Below, one piece after another: positions 1 through 10,151 of a stretch of 64,000 nucleotides of DNA. A program made the position numbers and the translations under genes. The notes below the pieces were generated by a model, which ran no database searches, was not told where the DNA came from, and saw only the letters and a list, made by a program, of their open reading frames with translations. The number at the start of each line of letters is the position of its first letter. Within the stretch, counting starts at the first letter, position 1. The stretch comes from Cryptomeria japonica. Taxonomy: Eukaryota; Streptophyta; Pinopsida; Cupressales; Cupressaceae. The stretch spans positions 913,267,648 to 913,331,647 of the forward strand of contig NC_081414.1 in assembly GCF_030272615.1 (NCBI RefSeq), given 5' to 3'.

Positions 1-49
1 TGAAATACCCAAAAATGGAGTTTTGACTCAACTAGGTGCTCTTGCACCA
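1..49 (-). repeat. Start of Gypsy-1 3' LTR
   Basis: Bases 1-49 match 6816-6864 with one clear difference (CTCTTGCACC here, CTCCTGCACC there). On the minus strand the LTR starts TGGTGCA. The rest of this LTR is left of the window, so the two LTRs cannot be compared to date the insertion. Confidence 0.9.
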
Positions 50-66
50 TACTCCCCCAAAAACAA
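50..66 (-). other. Polypurine tract of Gypsy-1
   Basis: On the minus strand a purine-rich run with TTTTTGGGGGAG lies directly before the 3' LTR start. This is the expected place for the plus-strand primer of reverse transcription. Confidence 0.75.
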
Positions 67-116
67 AGAAGTCATGTGACTCCTTGAGGCAGAAAAGAAG
101 AAGAAATGCCAACTTT

Positions 117-1241
117 CTAAAAGTTAGCTTCAGGTATCCAAGTGGCTTCAAAGATAGGCTGATCGTTCCACTTGATGAGATGCTCCATGTAGGTATGATT
201 CCTTGTCTTTTTGAGAACTCTAGAGTCTAGAACCTGTTCAGCATGGGGAGAAGAAAGAGAAGGGAGAGATATATCAGAAAGGGAGTTGGAAACATTTGAA
301 ACTCTTTGAACCTCCTCAGATGGCTGCCCTTTGAAAGCAATCAGATCTGCAACATTAAAAATAGGGGACAAAGAAACATTAGTAGGCAAATCAACTTTAT
401 AAGCATTAGACCCATACTTAGCCAAGATCTTGCAAGGGCCTATCCTCCTCATCTGAAGCTTGCTTGGAACTCCCTTTTGTATCCTTTCCTTATTCAAATG
501 AACCATTACATAATCACCTATAGAAAATTGAACATCTCTCTTTGTAGCATCCACTCTTGCCTTGACTTTTTGAGAGGTGTCTTGGAGAGCTTGTCTCACT
601 TGCTCATGAACCTCCTTCATGGAATGAGCCATGTCATCTATTGTCCCACTCTTTTGCTGCAAGTTAGTGATATCCCTTAACTCCAATATACCCCTTGGAT
701 GCATACCATAAACAACTTCAAATGGACTTTTACCTGTAGACCGGTTAACACTATCATTGTAGGCATATTTTGCTTGATGAATGAGTTGATCCCAACTCTG
801 CCCATATTCCTTTGTCAAACATCTAAGCATGTTTCCAAGAGACCTGTTCATAGCTTCTGTTTGGCCATCAATTTGTGGATGATAAGCTGAACCAAAAGAG
901 AGATTAGTACCTAATCTCTTCCATAATGTTTTCCAGGAATGACCAAGAAACTTAACATCTCTATCAGATATAATGTTAGTAGGCAAACCATGAATCCTAA
1001 CAACTTCTTTGAAAAACAAATAGGCAATATGACTTGCATCATGTGTTGTTTTGCAAGGAATGAAGTGAGCCATCTTGCTAAATCTATCAACTACTACAAA
1101 GATGCTATCAAATCCTGCTTGAGTTCTAGGTAGTCCTACTACAAAATCCATGCTAACGCAATCCCAAGGCCTGTGTGGAATGGGAAGAGGCTGATATAAA
1201 CCAGCATTAGAGGTATTACCTTTTTCTTTCTGACATACCAA
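117..1241 (-). pseudogene. Gypsy-1 integrase core and chromodomain
   Basis: This 374-codon open stretch covers the integrase catalytic core. The first Asp is in SMDFVVGLP, the second in ISDRDVKF, and the Glu in GQTEAMNRSLGN, so the DDE triad is present. A GPCKILAKYG-like C-terminal fold follows. The end is a chromodomain (VLDSRVLKKTR, then LIKWNDQP and ATWIPEANF), which in this lineage directs integration to marked chromatin. It stays in phase with the upstream part but is cut off by a stop at 1242-1244. The stop at 117-119 may be the natural end of the polyprotein. Confidence 0.92.
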
Positions 1242-2195
1242 GCACTACTCAACATACCTCCAGATGTCTCTCTGCATTTTAGGCCAATAATAGAACCTTT
1301 GAACCAATTCTAAGGTCTTGTTAAGACCGAAATGACCACTTAAACACCCATTGTGCTTCTCTTGAATGAGGTTCTCTCTCATAAAACCCTGTGGAACACA
1401 CAACTGTCCACCCCTGAATAACAAACCATCCTGCAAAGTGAAATCAGCATAGGCACCATGGAAGTTATTCTCAAAATCTTTACAAACTTTATAAGTTTCT
1501 GCAAAATCATTATCAGTAGGATACATATCCCTGAAACTATCAATACCAATACTCTGAACTTGAATCTCATGAATAGTTAACAATCTTCTACTCAAGGCAT
1601 CCGCTACTTTATTCAACTGACCCTTCTTATGCTTAAGAGTAAAAGTGTAAGCTTGTAGATATTCTACCCATTTAACATGCCTATGATTCAGTTTATCCTG
1701 TGAGTTCAAGAAACTGAATGCCTGATTATCTATGTATACAACAAACTCTTTAGGAAGAAGATAGTGTCTCCATTTCCGAAGTGCTTGTACCAATGCATAA
1801 AGTTCTAAATCATAAGATGAGTACTTTTTCTTTGCATCATTTAACTTTTCACTAAAAAATGCAACTGGTCTATTTTCTTGACTTAAAACAGCTCCTACTG
1901 CAATATTACTAGTATCACATTCAATAGTAAAAAGCTTATCAAAACTAGGTAAGATGAGCACTGGTTGAGTAGCTACGTTAGTTTTCAGTAATTCAAACCC
2001 CTTATTTGCTACACTTGTCCATTGAAACTTTACCTTTACACCCCCTTTGATGGTGTCTAACATTGGAGCACAAATCTCACTGAATCCCCTGATGAATTTC
2101 CTATAAAACTGAGCCAAACCATGGAAGCTTCTGACATCACTGGTTGTTTTAGGAGTTGGCCAACTAGTTATTGCTGCAACCTTTGAGTGGTCCAT
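1242..2195 (-). pseudogene. Gypsy-1 RNase H and integrase zinc-binding region
   Basis: The open stretch begins in the reverse transcriptase connection (VRSFHGLAQFYRKFI). It continues through RNase H, with the first catalytic Asp region at FTIECDTSNIAVGAVL, a Glu region at SYDLELYALVQAL, and VVYIDNQAF. It ends with the integrase N-terminus (HNGCLSGHFGLNKTLELV). A stop at 1242-1244 separates it from the integrase core in the same phase. RNase H would degrade template RNA during reverse transcription in the virus-like particle. Confidence 0.9.
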
Positions 2196-3182
2196 TTTCA
2201 GATTGCCTCCTGATACAACAAAGCCAAGATAGACTAATTCTTGCTACATGAAATCACATTTTTCTAGATTTATGGTTAGTTGTTCATCAGATAACTATTT
2301 CAAAATAATAGCTAAATGTTGTAAGTGTTCTTCCTTAGTCTTGCTGAAAATAAGAATGTTATCTAAATACACTACAACAAATTTTCCAATGAAATCATGT
2401 AAAAATTCATTCATGAGCCTCATGAATGTGCTAGGAGCATTAGAGAGTCCAAAAGGCATGACTAGCCACTCATAGAGACCCTCATTCGTTTTGAAAGTTG
2501 TCTTCCACTCATCCCCCTCTTTGATTCTTATCTGATGGTAACCACTCTTCAAATCAATCTTACTAAAAAACTGTGCACCCCCCAAACAATCCATCAAATC
2601 CTCTATCCTAGGTATGGGAAACCTGTATCTGATGGTGATTTTGTTTATGGCTCTAGAGTCTGTACAAAGCCTCCATGTTCCACCCTTCTTAGGTGCAAAC
2701 ACTATAGGTACTGCACAAGGACTAATGTTTTTCCTAATCAACCCTTGGTCTAAGAGTTCTTGTATTTGTCTTGCTACCTCTTTGTTTTGTTCAGGAGTCA
2801 TCTTGTAGGCTACCTTATTGGGCAAAGAGGCTCTAGGAATGAAGTCAATTTGATGGCTAATGGCTCTAGGAGGTGGTAAGGTTGTAGGTGTACCATCACT
2901 GATTATGTGTGTGAAGTTATCAAGGATTTGTTGCACCTCATGTGGTATCTCAACTTTCTTTTCTACCTTTTCTTCCTTAGGCTTCACTATGAGTGCAAAT
3001 CCTACTCCTTCACCCTCTTCTAGTGTTTGTATGAACTCTTTCTCATTCACTAACAAGATGTTAGGCACTTTGTTGCTGCTCTCTCCTTCTTCAATGAGGG
3101 ATTGGATCTGATATGCTACTCCATCTTTCTGAAATGAATAGGAGTTTCTTTCCCCATCATGTTGTGCTTTTTGGTCAAATTT
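2196..3182 (-). pseudogene. Gypsy-1 reverse transcriptase, active site altered
   Basis: Residues typical of Ty3/gypsy reverse transcriptase are clear: a GLIRKNISPCAVPIVFAPKK region, [27 protein letters not shown] with the first catalytic Asp, and [18 protein letters not shown]. The YLDD box reads YLDN because the codon at 2358-2360 is AAC. Losing the second Asp should abolish polymerase activity. Stops near 2292 and 2245 break the frame, and the stretch joins the protease region across a stop at 3180. Confidence 0.92.
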
Positions 3183-3461
3183 TCATGGTCTACCCAATAG
3201 CAGGTGGCAAGCATCCATAGGAAGGATGTCACATAGGATCCTATCTACATATCCCCCAATGTGGAAATCTACCCAAGCTTGCTCATTTACCAACACATGT
3301 TGTCCCTTATTCAACCAGGTGACTTTGTATGGCTCCTTGTGTTGTATCCTAGGTAGTTTCAATTTGCTTACTTCTTCTTCTGATATGATGTTATATGTGG
3401 ATTCTGAATCTATGATCACCTTACACACCTTTCCCATGATTTTACACTTAATCCTGAACAA
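3183..3461 (-). pseudogene. Gypsy-1 aspartic protease, catalytic glycine lost
   Basis: The context CKVIIDSESTYNIISEEEV is that of a retropepsin, in which the family motif is Asp-Ser/Thr-Gly. Here the Gly codon is GAA (3402-3404), giving Asp-Ser-Glu. A downstream ILPMDACHLLLGRP block is typical of plant Ty3/gypsy proteases. The frame is the same as gag and reverse transcriptase, with stops at both edges. The enzyme would have cut the polyprotein; this copy is probably inactive. Confidence 0.88.
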
Positions 3462-3470
3462 TGCTCTTCT

Positions 3471-4661
3471 CTATGAGGCCTCTGCACTATGTGGCTTCTT
3501 CATTAACACCCTCTTGACCATCAAACTCTCACCATCTTCTGAAGCTAGATGGTTCAATACTGAAGTTCTGGTATTACATCCATCTTCTTGAACATAGTTT
3601 ACTCTCTTTTCACCTCCATAGGATGAACTAGGCTTCTTTGGGCATCTATAAGCAGGATGGCCTAACTTTTGGCAGTTGTAGCATTTCATGGTTGAGAAGT
3701 AGGACCCTCTCCTTGGTCCATTAGATCTACCTCTACTTGGGTTGCTTGATCCCCTACCCCTATAGTTGGGTTTTCTCTAAGAATCCCCACTTTTCTCAAT
3801 AAGCTTAGACTCTCCCTGGGATCGTTGATCTATGCTTCTTCCCCCAAAACTGCCTCTATGGCCTCTACTATCTCTTCCCCTACCTTGGCCTCTATTGTTT
3901 TGTTCTTGCTTTCTCCTACCCTTCTCTTCCACCTTAAGTGCCAATTGATAGCACTTGTGTACGGTTTATGGGCACAACAAGCTCATCTCTTCCTGGATGT
4001 TCCACCTTAACCCATTCAAGTACCTTGCCACTTTGATACTTTCATCCTCCACTACTCTGGATCTCATGCACAGTTTCTGAAACTCTTCATTGTAGCTATT
4101 GACATCTAGGTCTTTCTATCTCAATTTTTGTCTTTTCTTGTGAATTTGTATCTCATAGTCTTCAGGAAGGTAGGTCTCCTTGATTTTGGCTACCATTGCC
4201 TTCCAGGTGGCTAGTGGTTGCTTGCCTGCTTTCACCCTTTCCTCTTGGATGAATTTCCACCATGTTAAGGCTGCCCTTCTCAGCCTTGATTTTTCCACCT
4301 TGACCTTTTGTGTTTCAGTCACTCCATCACACTCAAAATGGTTTTTTAACCCCTCGATCTAGTCTATTGGAGAATCTGGATCCATCTTCCCACTGAAAAG
4401 AGCCACTCCTTCTAAGGTCTTACCACTCATAGCTCTCAAGGCTTTCAAGAATGGTTCTTGCTCAATGACAGGGTCGGGCATGGGGACTTCATCCTCTATT
4501 GCCGTCATTCTACCCTGATCTCCAACCTTATCCTAGACTTCTTTAGTTTTGACTGCTACTTCAGCTAGTTTCATTGCTAGTTGGTCTAGTCTTTCTCTGA
4601 GTGCCCTATTTTCCTCTTCTTGGTCCTCTACCTTCTTAGCCAATTCTGCATTGGTCACCAT
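3471..4661 (-). pseudogene. Gypsy-1 gag (capsid and nucleocapsid)
   Basis: The start was placed at the ATG at 4659-4661, the first Met after the leader, reading MVTNAELAKKVEDQ in a Glu/Lys-rich coiled coil. The capsid region follows (RRAALTWWKFIQEER, then ATWKAMVAKIKETYLP). An Arg/Gly/Ser-rich tract leads to a complete zinc knuckle, CYNCQKLGHPAYRC (CX2CX4HX4C). In-frame stops near 4534, 4363, 4112, 3956, 3779 and 3468 break it; several replace expected Trp or Gln codons, for example after SPID. Gag would form the virus-like particle and bind RNA. Confidence 0.88.
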
Positions 4662-4694
4662 GTTTGCCTAATGTGTCTTTCCCCTGAATCTTTT

Positions 4695-4710
4695 GTTGGC
4701 TCTGATACCA
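4695..4710 (-). other. Primer-binding site of Gypsy-1 (initiator tRNA-Met type)
   Basis: The minus strand reads TGGTATCAGAGCCAAC, the usual complement of the 3' end of initiator tRNA-Met. It lies three bases inside the 5' LTR end and so fixes the element's orientation. Confidence 0.9.
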
Positions 4711-4713
4711 CTA

Positions 4714-6864
4714 TGATAGGGAGCTTGGCAGGTAAAAGCTCACAAGGCTCTCTTGCTCAAAAGGATAAATTTCTTACCAAAGACTTATAGGTTCTATTGT
4801 GTATGTTTTCTCAACCTGTCTGATTGTCATGATTCTGAGTACTCAAGGTTTTCTTACCTAGCAAGCTCCCTTACTAGTGATGGCTTACTCCCATGCTCCA
4901 GAACTACTCAAAAGCTTGTGCCTCCCAACTCCAAATGCTTGTGCTTGGCTTTTGGGGCTTCCTTCCTTAGGTTTTCAGAGTGAGCTAGAGGTTTTACATA
5001 AAGAAGTATTGGGGAAGCAAAGTTCTACTCTCCTTTGGGTGCTCAAAACTTGTTTGAGGGTTAAGACCTTTAACTTGCTCAAATTCCTTCATGAGGCTCA
5101 CCTACCCCAAAATGGTTGCTCATTGTCCTAGGAGTCCCAAATTGCACTTGGTGGATTGCTTGGAATGTTTCAGTATGGTTTATAAGCCTCCAAGTTTCAT
5201 TTTCCCATCGGGTTCTAGTTTTTTCCAAAAATTGCCAAAATTTGTGTGTTATGCAACAGGGCTACTAGCTCGTGGAGGCCTAATTGGCTTCTTTATCCTT
5301 GCCTAGCCCAACAATGGACATTTACACCATGAAAATTGTTTGGAATGTTGTTTTAGGATTGAATACTCAAATATTTTTGTGGTTTTGAGTTCCATGGGGT
5401 GTGTTTGACGACTGTCCACATTTTAAGGCCCAAAAGGAGGGTTTGGTACTTGATTTGTTTGATTTGCATTTTCTTGGATGAACCAAGGCCTAAGACTGTT
5501 CAAGAGGGTCTACCACACCTTGGAGTGCCCTTTCCAATTCACTACCACCGGCCATTTTGCCAAACAATTGGCACACAAGAAGGAAAACAATGATTTGACC
5601 CTGCCACTGTGCTTTTTACTACCTTTTACCAGTCAGCAACTTGTCCTCTTTAGAACCTGCAAAAATGAAGAACCTGGAGATGGGAAAACACCATAAAGGA
5701 GGTCTTCAAACATGTATCCATTAACCTATTACATTTCCTTCAAGATGCAAGGCTTGGATTATGCTCAACAAGCATTCCATGGGCATTTTGCCAATTACAA
5801 ATTCATGAAAACAGTGAACTCACTGTTTGGTTACAAAAAAAGAAAGATTGAAGTAAGAACAAGTTAAACAAGCCATCTAGGAAGATACTCAACTCCCTTG
5901 GACCAATCTCCAGGCTCTTTTCACATCCATCTGCTCACTCAAATCACTTTTGAGTGCAAACTATGAGTTTTGTTCAAGTTACTAGCCAAATGACAAACAC
6001 TTGCCTAGTAATCACTCATTTGCATATTCCCAACATCTCTCTGGAATGAAAAGAAATATATGTATATTATATACACATGGATCAACTTGTAAGAATCCAT
6101 TGGAGGGATCCCAAACCTGGATCAACCAAGTTGACACATTTTGCAACCCCAAACCCTTGGCAGGGCAGCAGGTACCTAGTTTCCAATTATTTTTGTAAAA
6201 ACACTTTGCAAAAGAGAAAATGAAGAAATAATTACATTGGAAGCTTGGTTACATCCATATTACAACTTCCAAGAAGGTAAAATATGGATTGTATAGCTAC
6301 AGTATGGACTGCCCCTCAAAAAGGAAGAAAAACAGTCATAAAAGCCAAAAAACACTTGTTTTCTATTGAGTTACTCTTGCAAATACAATCACCAACATTT
6401 CCCAAGAAAAGGAGAGGCCTTATATAGTTTCTCAAGTTGGTTTCCATTCCCATGTATGGACAAGAGACTTTTTAAAATACATTTTCAAGAAAATGACCTT
6501 TTTGACAACTTTCTTGAGCAAAATGACAACTTTTCTTGCTCACAAAGGCATTTTTGAAATCCTAGCCTTAGAAACTTTCCTAAACCATTTAGACATGCTT
6601 AAAAGCACTAAAAAAACATGTTTCAATTCTCTTGAAACCATTAGGAGACCTTTTTGGCCATTTTTTACATTTTGGCCAAAAATTGTCAACTCAAGGCCTG
6701 AAATGCAAGATTTGATCTCTCAAGCCCAAAATGAGATCAAAACCACTACAAATGACTCAAAACAACCTAAAACAACAAAAAAAACCTAGCATAAGACTTT
6801 ACAAACATATAAGCATGAAATACCCAAAAATGGAGTTTTGACTCAACTAGGTGCTCCTGCACCA
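4714..6864 (-). repeat. Gypsy-1 5' LTR (2151 bp)
   Basis: On the minus strand it begins TGGTGCAGGAG at 6864 and ends CCCTATCA at 4714, with TG...CA termini next to the primer site. It has no long meaningful reading frame. The 2.15-kb length is large for an LTR of this lineage. Confidence 0.88.
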
Positions 6865-8190
6865 CTCAAGAATTACGAAACCGATTGCTCTTGTTTGCTG
6901 GACTGTAAGTTTTTTCCAATACTGAACACAGACATTCCTGTATACTTCATAGATGTGGTTACCCAACACAGACGTGATTAGACACTGCACAGATGCATTT
7001 TTGAGAATTTTTTGAATGCAGTTTTGCTTATGATAACACATACGCGTTTCTATCCTACACAGACACGGTTACAAGACAGAGACATTTTTTTGTTAGAGAC
7101 ATACGTGTTTCCAGAATCTGAGTGCAATTTTTCCAATTTGTGAAGTTGTTTTTTGTGACCAAATCTGAATTTTTTACAATTTTTTGTGACAACAGGACAC
7201 AATGTTGATGAGGACTCAATGTTTGCAAGTGTGTGGACTCAAAAATGACTCAAAGAAAAGTGTGTTGTTTGATGTAAAAATGTTTTGCATACACTTGAAG
7301 ACACAAAAGACACAATGTTTTGATGTTTGATCTTGAATGTTTGAATGTTTACAAGAAGACAAGAACAATTCTTATGGTTGGCTAGGACAATAGTTGTTGA
7401 TCCCACATGGGGTTTCCCCCGAGGCTACGCAATTCAAAGTGGATACTTAGATGCTTGACCCCACTGGCTCCACCCTCGGCACTCACTTCTCTGGGGCAGA
7501 CAAGCACCAGTCCCCACAAAAACTCCTCGTGGCAAACTTTGTATCTCTACTAAGAACCGTATGTGTGTGGGCCGCTCTAGAGGTTCGAGCTCCTGCCCCA
7601 ACAACTAGAAGGATTTTGGCTTTCTAAAACAAAAAGTTGCTAGTAAGGGCATCCACTCGTGTGTCCATACATGCAGCACTTTTAGCTCTGTAAATACAGA
7701 AGGCTCCCAGCCAGTAGGGGTTACGCCCTACTATTGATCAAATAAACTTGATCAAACGGGTTTATGGGGAGACATAGTGTCGGTATGAACTAATCAGTGC
7801 ACGTTACCCATGGCTTTCACCATGGATACAATTATTTATAGTGGTTCGAAAGAGGTGGGTTTGCCTCGCTACCACTTGGGTTGTTCTATCCTCACTAGTA
7901 GTCCTAATGACCACATGGGGAGGTAGGCCCTCTAAAGATAAACACAAAAGAGCCTATTGCCTAAGACACAAAAGACATTGGTTCAATTTTAGTGCACCAA
8001 TTGAAGTGTTTGTTAATCTAAGAAGACAAAGCAAGGAATTTTAAAATCAAATATTTGCCAAAGTTATTGCACCAATAATATTAGTAGTTTTGAAATAATA
8101 CCCCTCCTGCAAGCACACAAGTTAGGTAAAGTTTAGATCCAAAAGATTTTGTGTAATAGGGGCCTTCGACAAGCATTTTTTGAAAAATTC

Positions 8191-9060
8191 AAAGATCTGA
8201 TTTTCCATGAGTTCTTTTGCATCATAAAAAATAGAGCACCTGTAAAATTTCAAGACATTTCTAGAAATGTAAGAAAATCCAAAAAAGTTTCTAATTTGCT
8301 CCAAAAATTATTTTTTTATGAAACGTCATAGAAAATGTAAAATTGATCCAAAAAATCAAAATTGTTTACTAGAAACTCATGATAACATTCCAAACCTGCA
8401 TAAAAAATTCCTGCAAAAATTATAAGTAGTTTGTGAGATATGATCAAAATAATGCAAAACCCTAATTTTTAAAGATCCGATTTTTTAGGAATTATTTTGC
8501 ATCACAATTAAAATAACAAAAAATAGATCCTATGTATAATTTTGAGAAATTTCCAAAAATATAAGAAAATCTAAAAAAAAATGGCTCATTTTCTCTCAAA
8601 ATTAATTTTTTATGAAAATTCATAAACAAATCATAGAAAATTCAACTGCGCTCCAAAAAATCTGATTTTTTTCCTGAGAACTTCTGATACTGTTTTTAAC
8701 CTACAAACCAAATTTTATGCTAAAATTTCAAGCGGTTTATGAGATCTAACCAAAATACTAGAAAACCCTAATTTTTAAAGATCTGATTTTTTATGAAATA
8801 TTTTGCACCGAAATTTAAATCACAAAAAAAATACCCCTATAGAATTCTGAGAAATTTCCAAAAAAGTAAACAAATCTGAAAAAATTGCTAATTTTCTCTC
8901 AAAATTAAGTTTTTTATGAAAAATCATAAAAAAATCATAGAAAATGAAAATATGCTCCAAAAATTCTGAATTTTGGATTGAGAGCTTTTGATACTGTCTT
9001 CAACTTTCTGAAAAAAATTGGTGCAAAAATTTCAAGTCGTTTGTGAAATTGGATCAGATC
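8191..9060. repeat. Three imperfect units of about 0.3 kb
   Basis: The block beginning AAAGATC(T/C)GATTTTT recurs at 8191, 8471 and 8777. Each time it is followed in order by TTTTGCA, a run around aatttccaaaaa, TTCTCTCAAAATTA, ATCATAGAAAAT, GCTCCAAAAA and a terminal tctgata stretch. Unit lengths are about 280 and 306 bp. The units lie in the non-coding inside of the partial element. Confidence 0.7.
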
Positions 9061-9186
9061 TCTCCAAGATCTTAATCTTGTGTCCAAAACACTAACTGCA
9101 TAAGATTATTCTCCAAATTGTTTTACAAAACAACAATATAAGGTTAGAAAACCTGCAAAAAAACATAGATCTAACAAAAATCCATT

Positions 9187-9203
9187 TCCCACGGGGTGTG
9201 CCA
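9187..9203 (-). other. Putative primer-binding site
   Basis: The minus strand reads TTTTGGCACACCCCGTGGGA just after the LTR end. TGGCAC...GTGGGA is a frequent plant Ty3/gypsy arrangement at this position. I did not assign the tRNA. Confidence 0.55.
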
Positions 9204-9206
9204 AAA

Positions 9207-9965
9207 TGTTTATGGTGAAAATGGAATAACAATATTGAAAGACTAAAATAGATTCAACCACAAAATCCTAGCCTAACAACAACAAAGATCCACTATATCA
9301 TATGAAGAATGCCTAAGACAATGAAAATCAACAAAATCACAAAGATTATACCATCATATGTCCACTAGGGGTTGAATCTCCATTCTTTCTATCTCCATTA
9401 ATCTTATTTGATATATTTGCTCTTAGATTTTAGGTGTGCACAAGAGCTCAACAAAGAATGGAAATGTGGTTGCAAGTAGGCTTAATCGCATATGAAAGTT
9501 TGAATGCTAGAATGCTTAGGAAGCTTAGCTGATTAGGGTTGACAATGAAGGAAGCATCTCCTTATATAGAAGACACTTTAGGAAATGGAAGGATAAGATT
9601 AAGAGGTGTAAAAGATAAATGGTCGGCTAGGATTAAAGGGTAGGTAGAAGAAATAAGAAAATAATAAGAGGGTAGGTAGTGTAAGAATTAATTAAGAGAT
9701 GAATGACATGTGTCATGGGTAGAAAAGGCTAATGAATTAATTAAATAAATAAAGATTCATTTAATTAATAGAGGAAATGGGATCAATTAAATAAATAAAA
9801 GTATTTATTTAATTTAGAAAAAGGATAATTAAAATAAATAAATGTATTTATTTAAATGACAAATTAGGCTAGAAGAGGATAAATGAATTAATTAAATAAA
9901 TAAAGATTCATTTAATTAATAAAAGAATTAGGCTTAAATAAACAGGACAATTTTAAGTGTCTACA
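9207..9965 (-). repeat. LTR (759 bp) of the partial element
   Basis: The minus strand begins TGTAGACACTTAAAATTG at 9965 and ends CACCATAAACA at 9207, with TG...CA ends. The middle is an AT-rich stretch with repeated ATTAATTAAATAAAT-like words. The LTR at 59626 begins similarly (TGTAGACACCTAAAAA), so the two may be related. The flanks CAAAA and ACTAC differ, as expected for one LTR of a longer element. Confidence 0.65.
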
Positions 9966-10151
9966 ACTACAATCTTAGCATACGATTGAACTTTGATCAA
10001 GAGAGAGTAAAGTGACCATTGGGCAACTTTATTTTGTGTTAGGCATTATCATAAAAACATGTCAACACAATGGTCTAGATTGATCTATGATCAAGGCCAA
10101 GATTAATAGATAAAACCCTAATTAGGGTTTCTTACAACCCCCTCCTTTTGG
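9966..10151 (-). repeat. Tip of a third minus-strand element: purine tract and LTR start
   Basis: On the minus strand a purine run (AAAAGGAGGGGGT, 10137-10149) is followed at 10136 by TGTAAGAAACCCTAATTAGG, which looks like a purine tract plus 3' LTR start. After 171 bases the LTR is replaced by the neighbouring 759-bp LTR, which apparently inserted into it. No second copy of this LTR was found in the window. Confidence 0.45.

Larger units (their letters stand above)
1..6864 (-). mobile_element. Gypsy-1: chromodomain Ty3/gypsy element, left end outside window
   Basis: Read on the minus strand the order is 5' LTR (4714-6864), primer site, gag, protease, reverse transcriptase, RNase H, integrase with chromodomain, purine tract and the first 49 bases of the 3' LTR. 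This order and the C-terminal chromodomain place it among the chromoviruses of Ty3/gypsy. The coding part from 4661 down to 117 keeps one reading phase throughout but holds about ten in-frame stops, so it is a fossil. The 5-base target duplication would be CTCAA at 6865-6869; its partner lies outside the window. Confidence 0.93.
6865..9965 (-). mobile_element. Right part of an older minus-strand LTR element
   Basis: An LTR at 9207-9965 and a primer-site-like sequence at 9187-9203 face left, so 6865-9186 should be the internal region of a minus-strand element. No gag or pol reading frame is visible. The left part is cut by Gypsy-1 or lies off the window. The 6870-7380 part is rich in short cacagac-like repeats. 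The 7380-8040 part is GC-richer and non-coding in all frames. I could not assign a family; a large non-autonomous derivative is possible. Confidence 0.55.

Noticed and set aside
7380-8040. GC-richer block considered as an rRNA or organelle fragment
   Set aside because: I recognise no rRNA or organelle motif, and it lies in the expected interior of an LTR element.
10110-10131. AAACCCTAATTAGGGTTT, an inverted telomere-like motif
   Set aside because: Only one unit on each side and next to an LTR start; not a telomere or interstitial telomere array.
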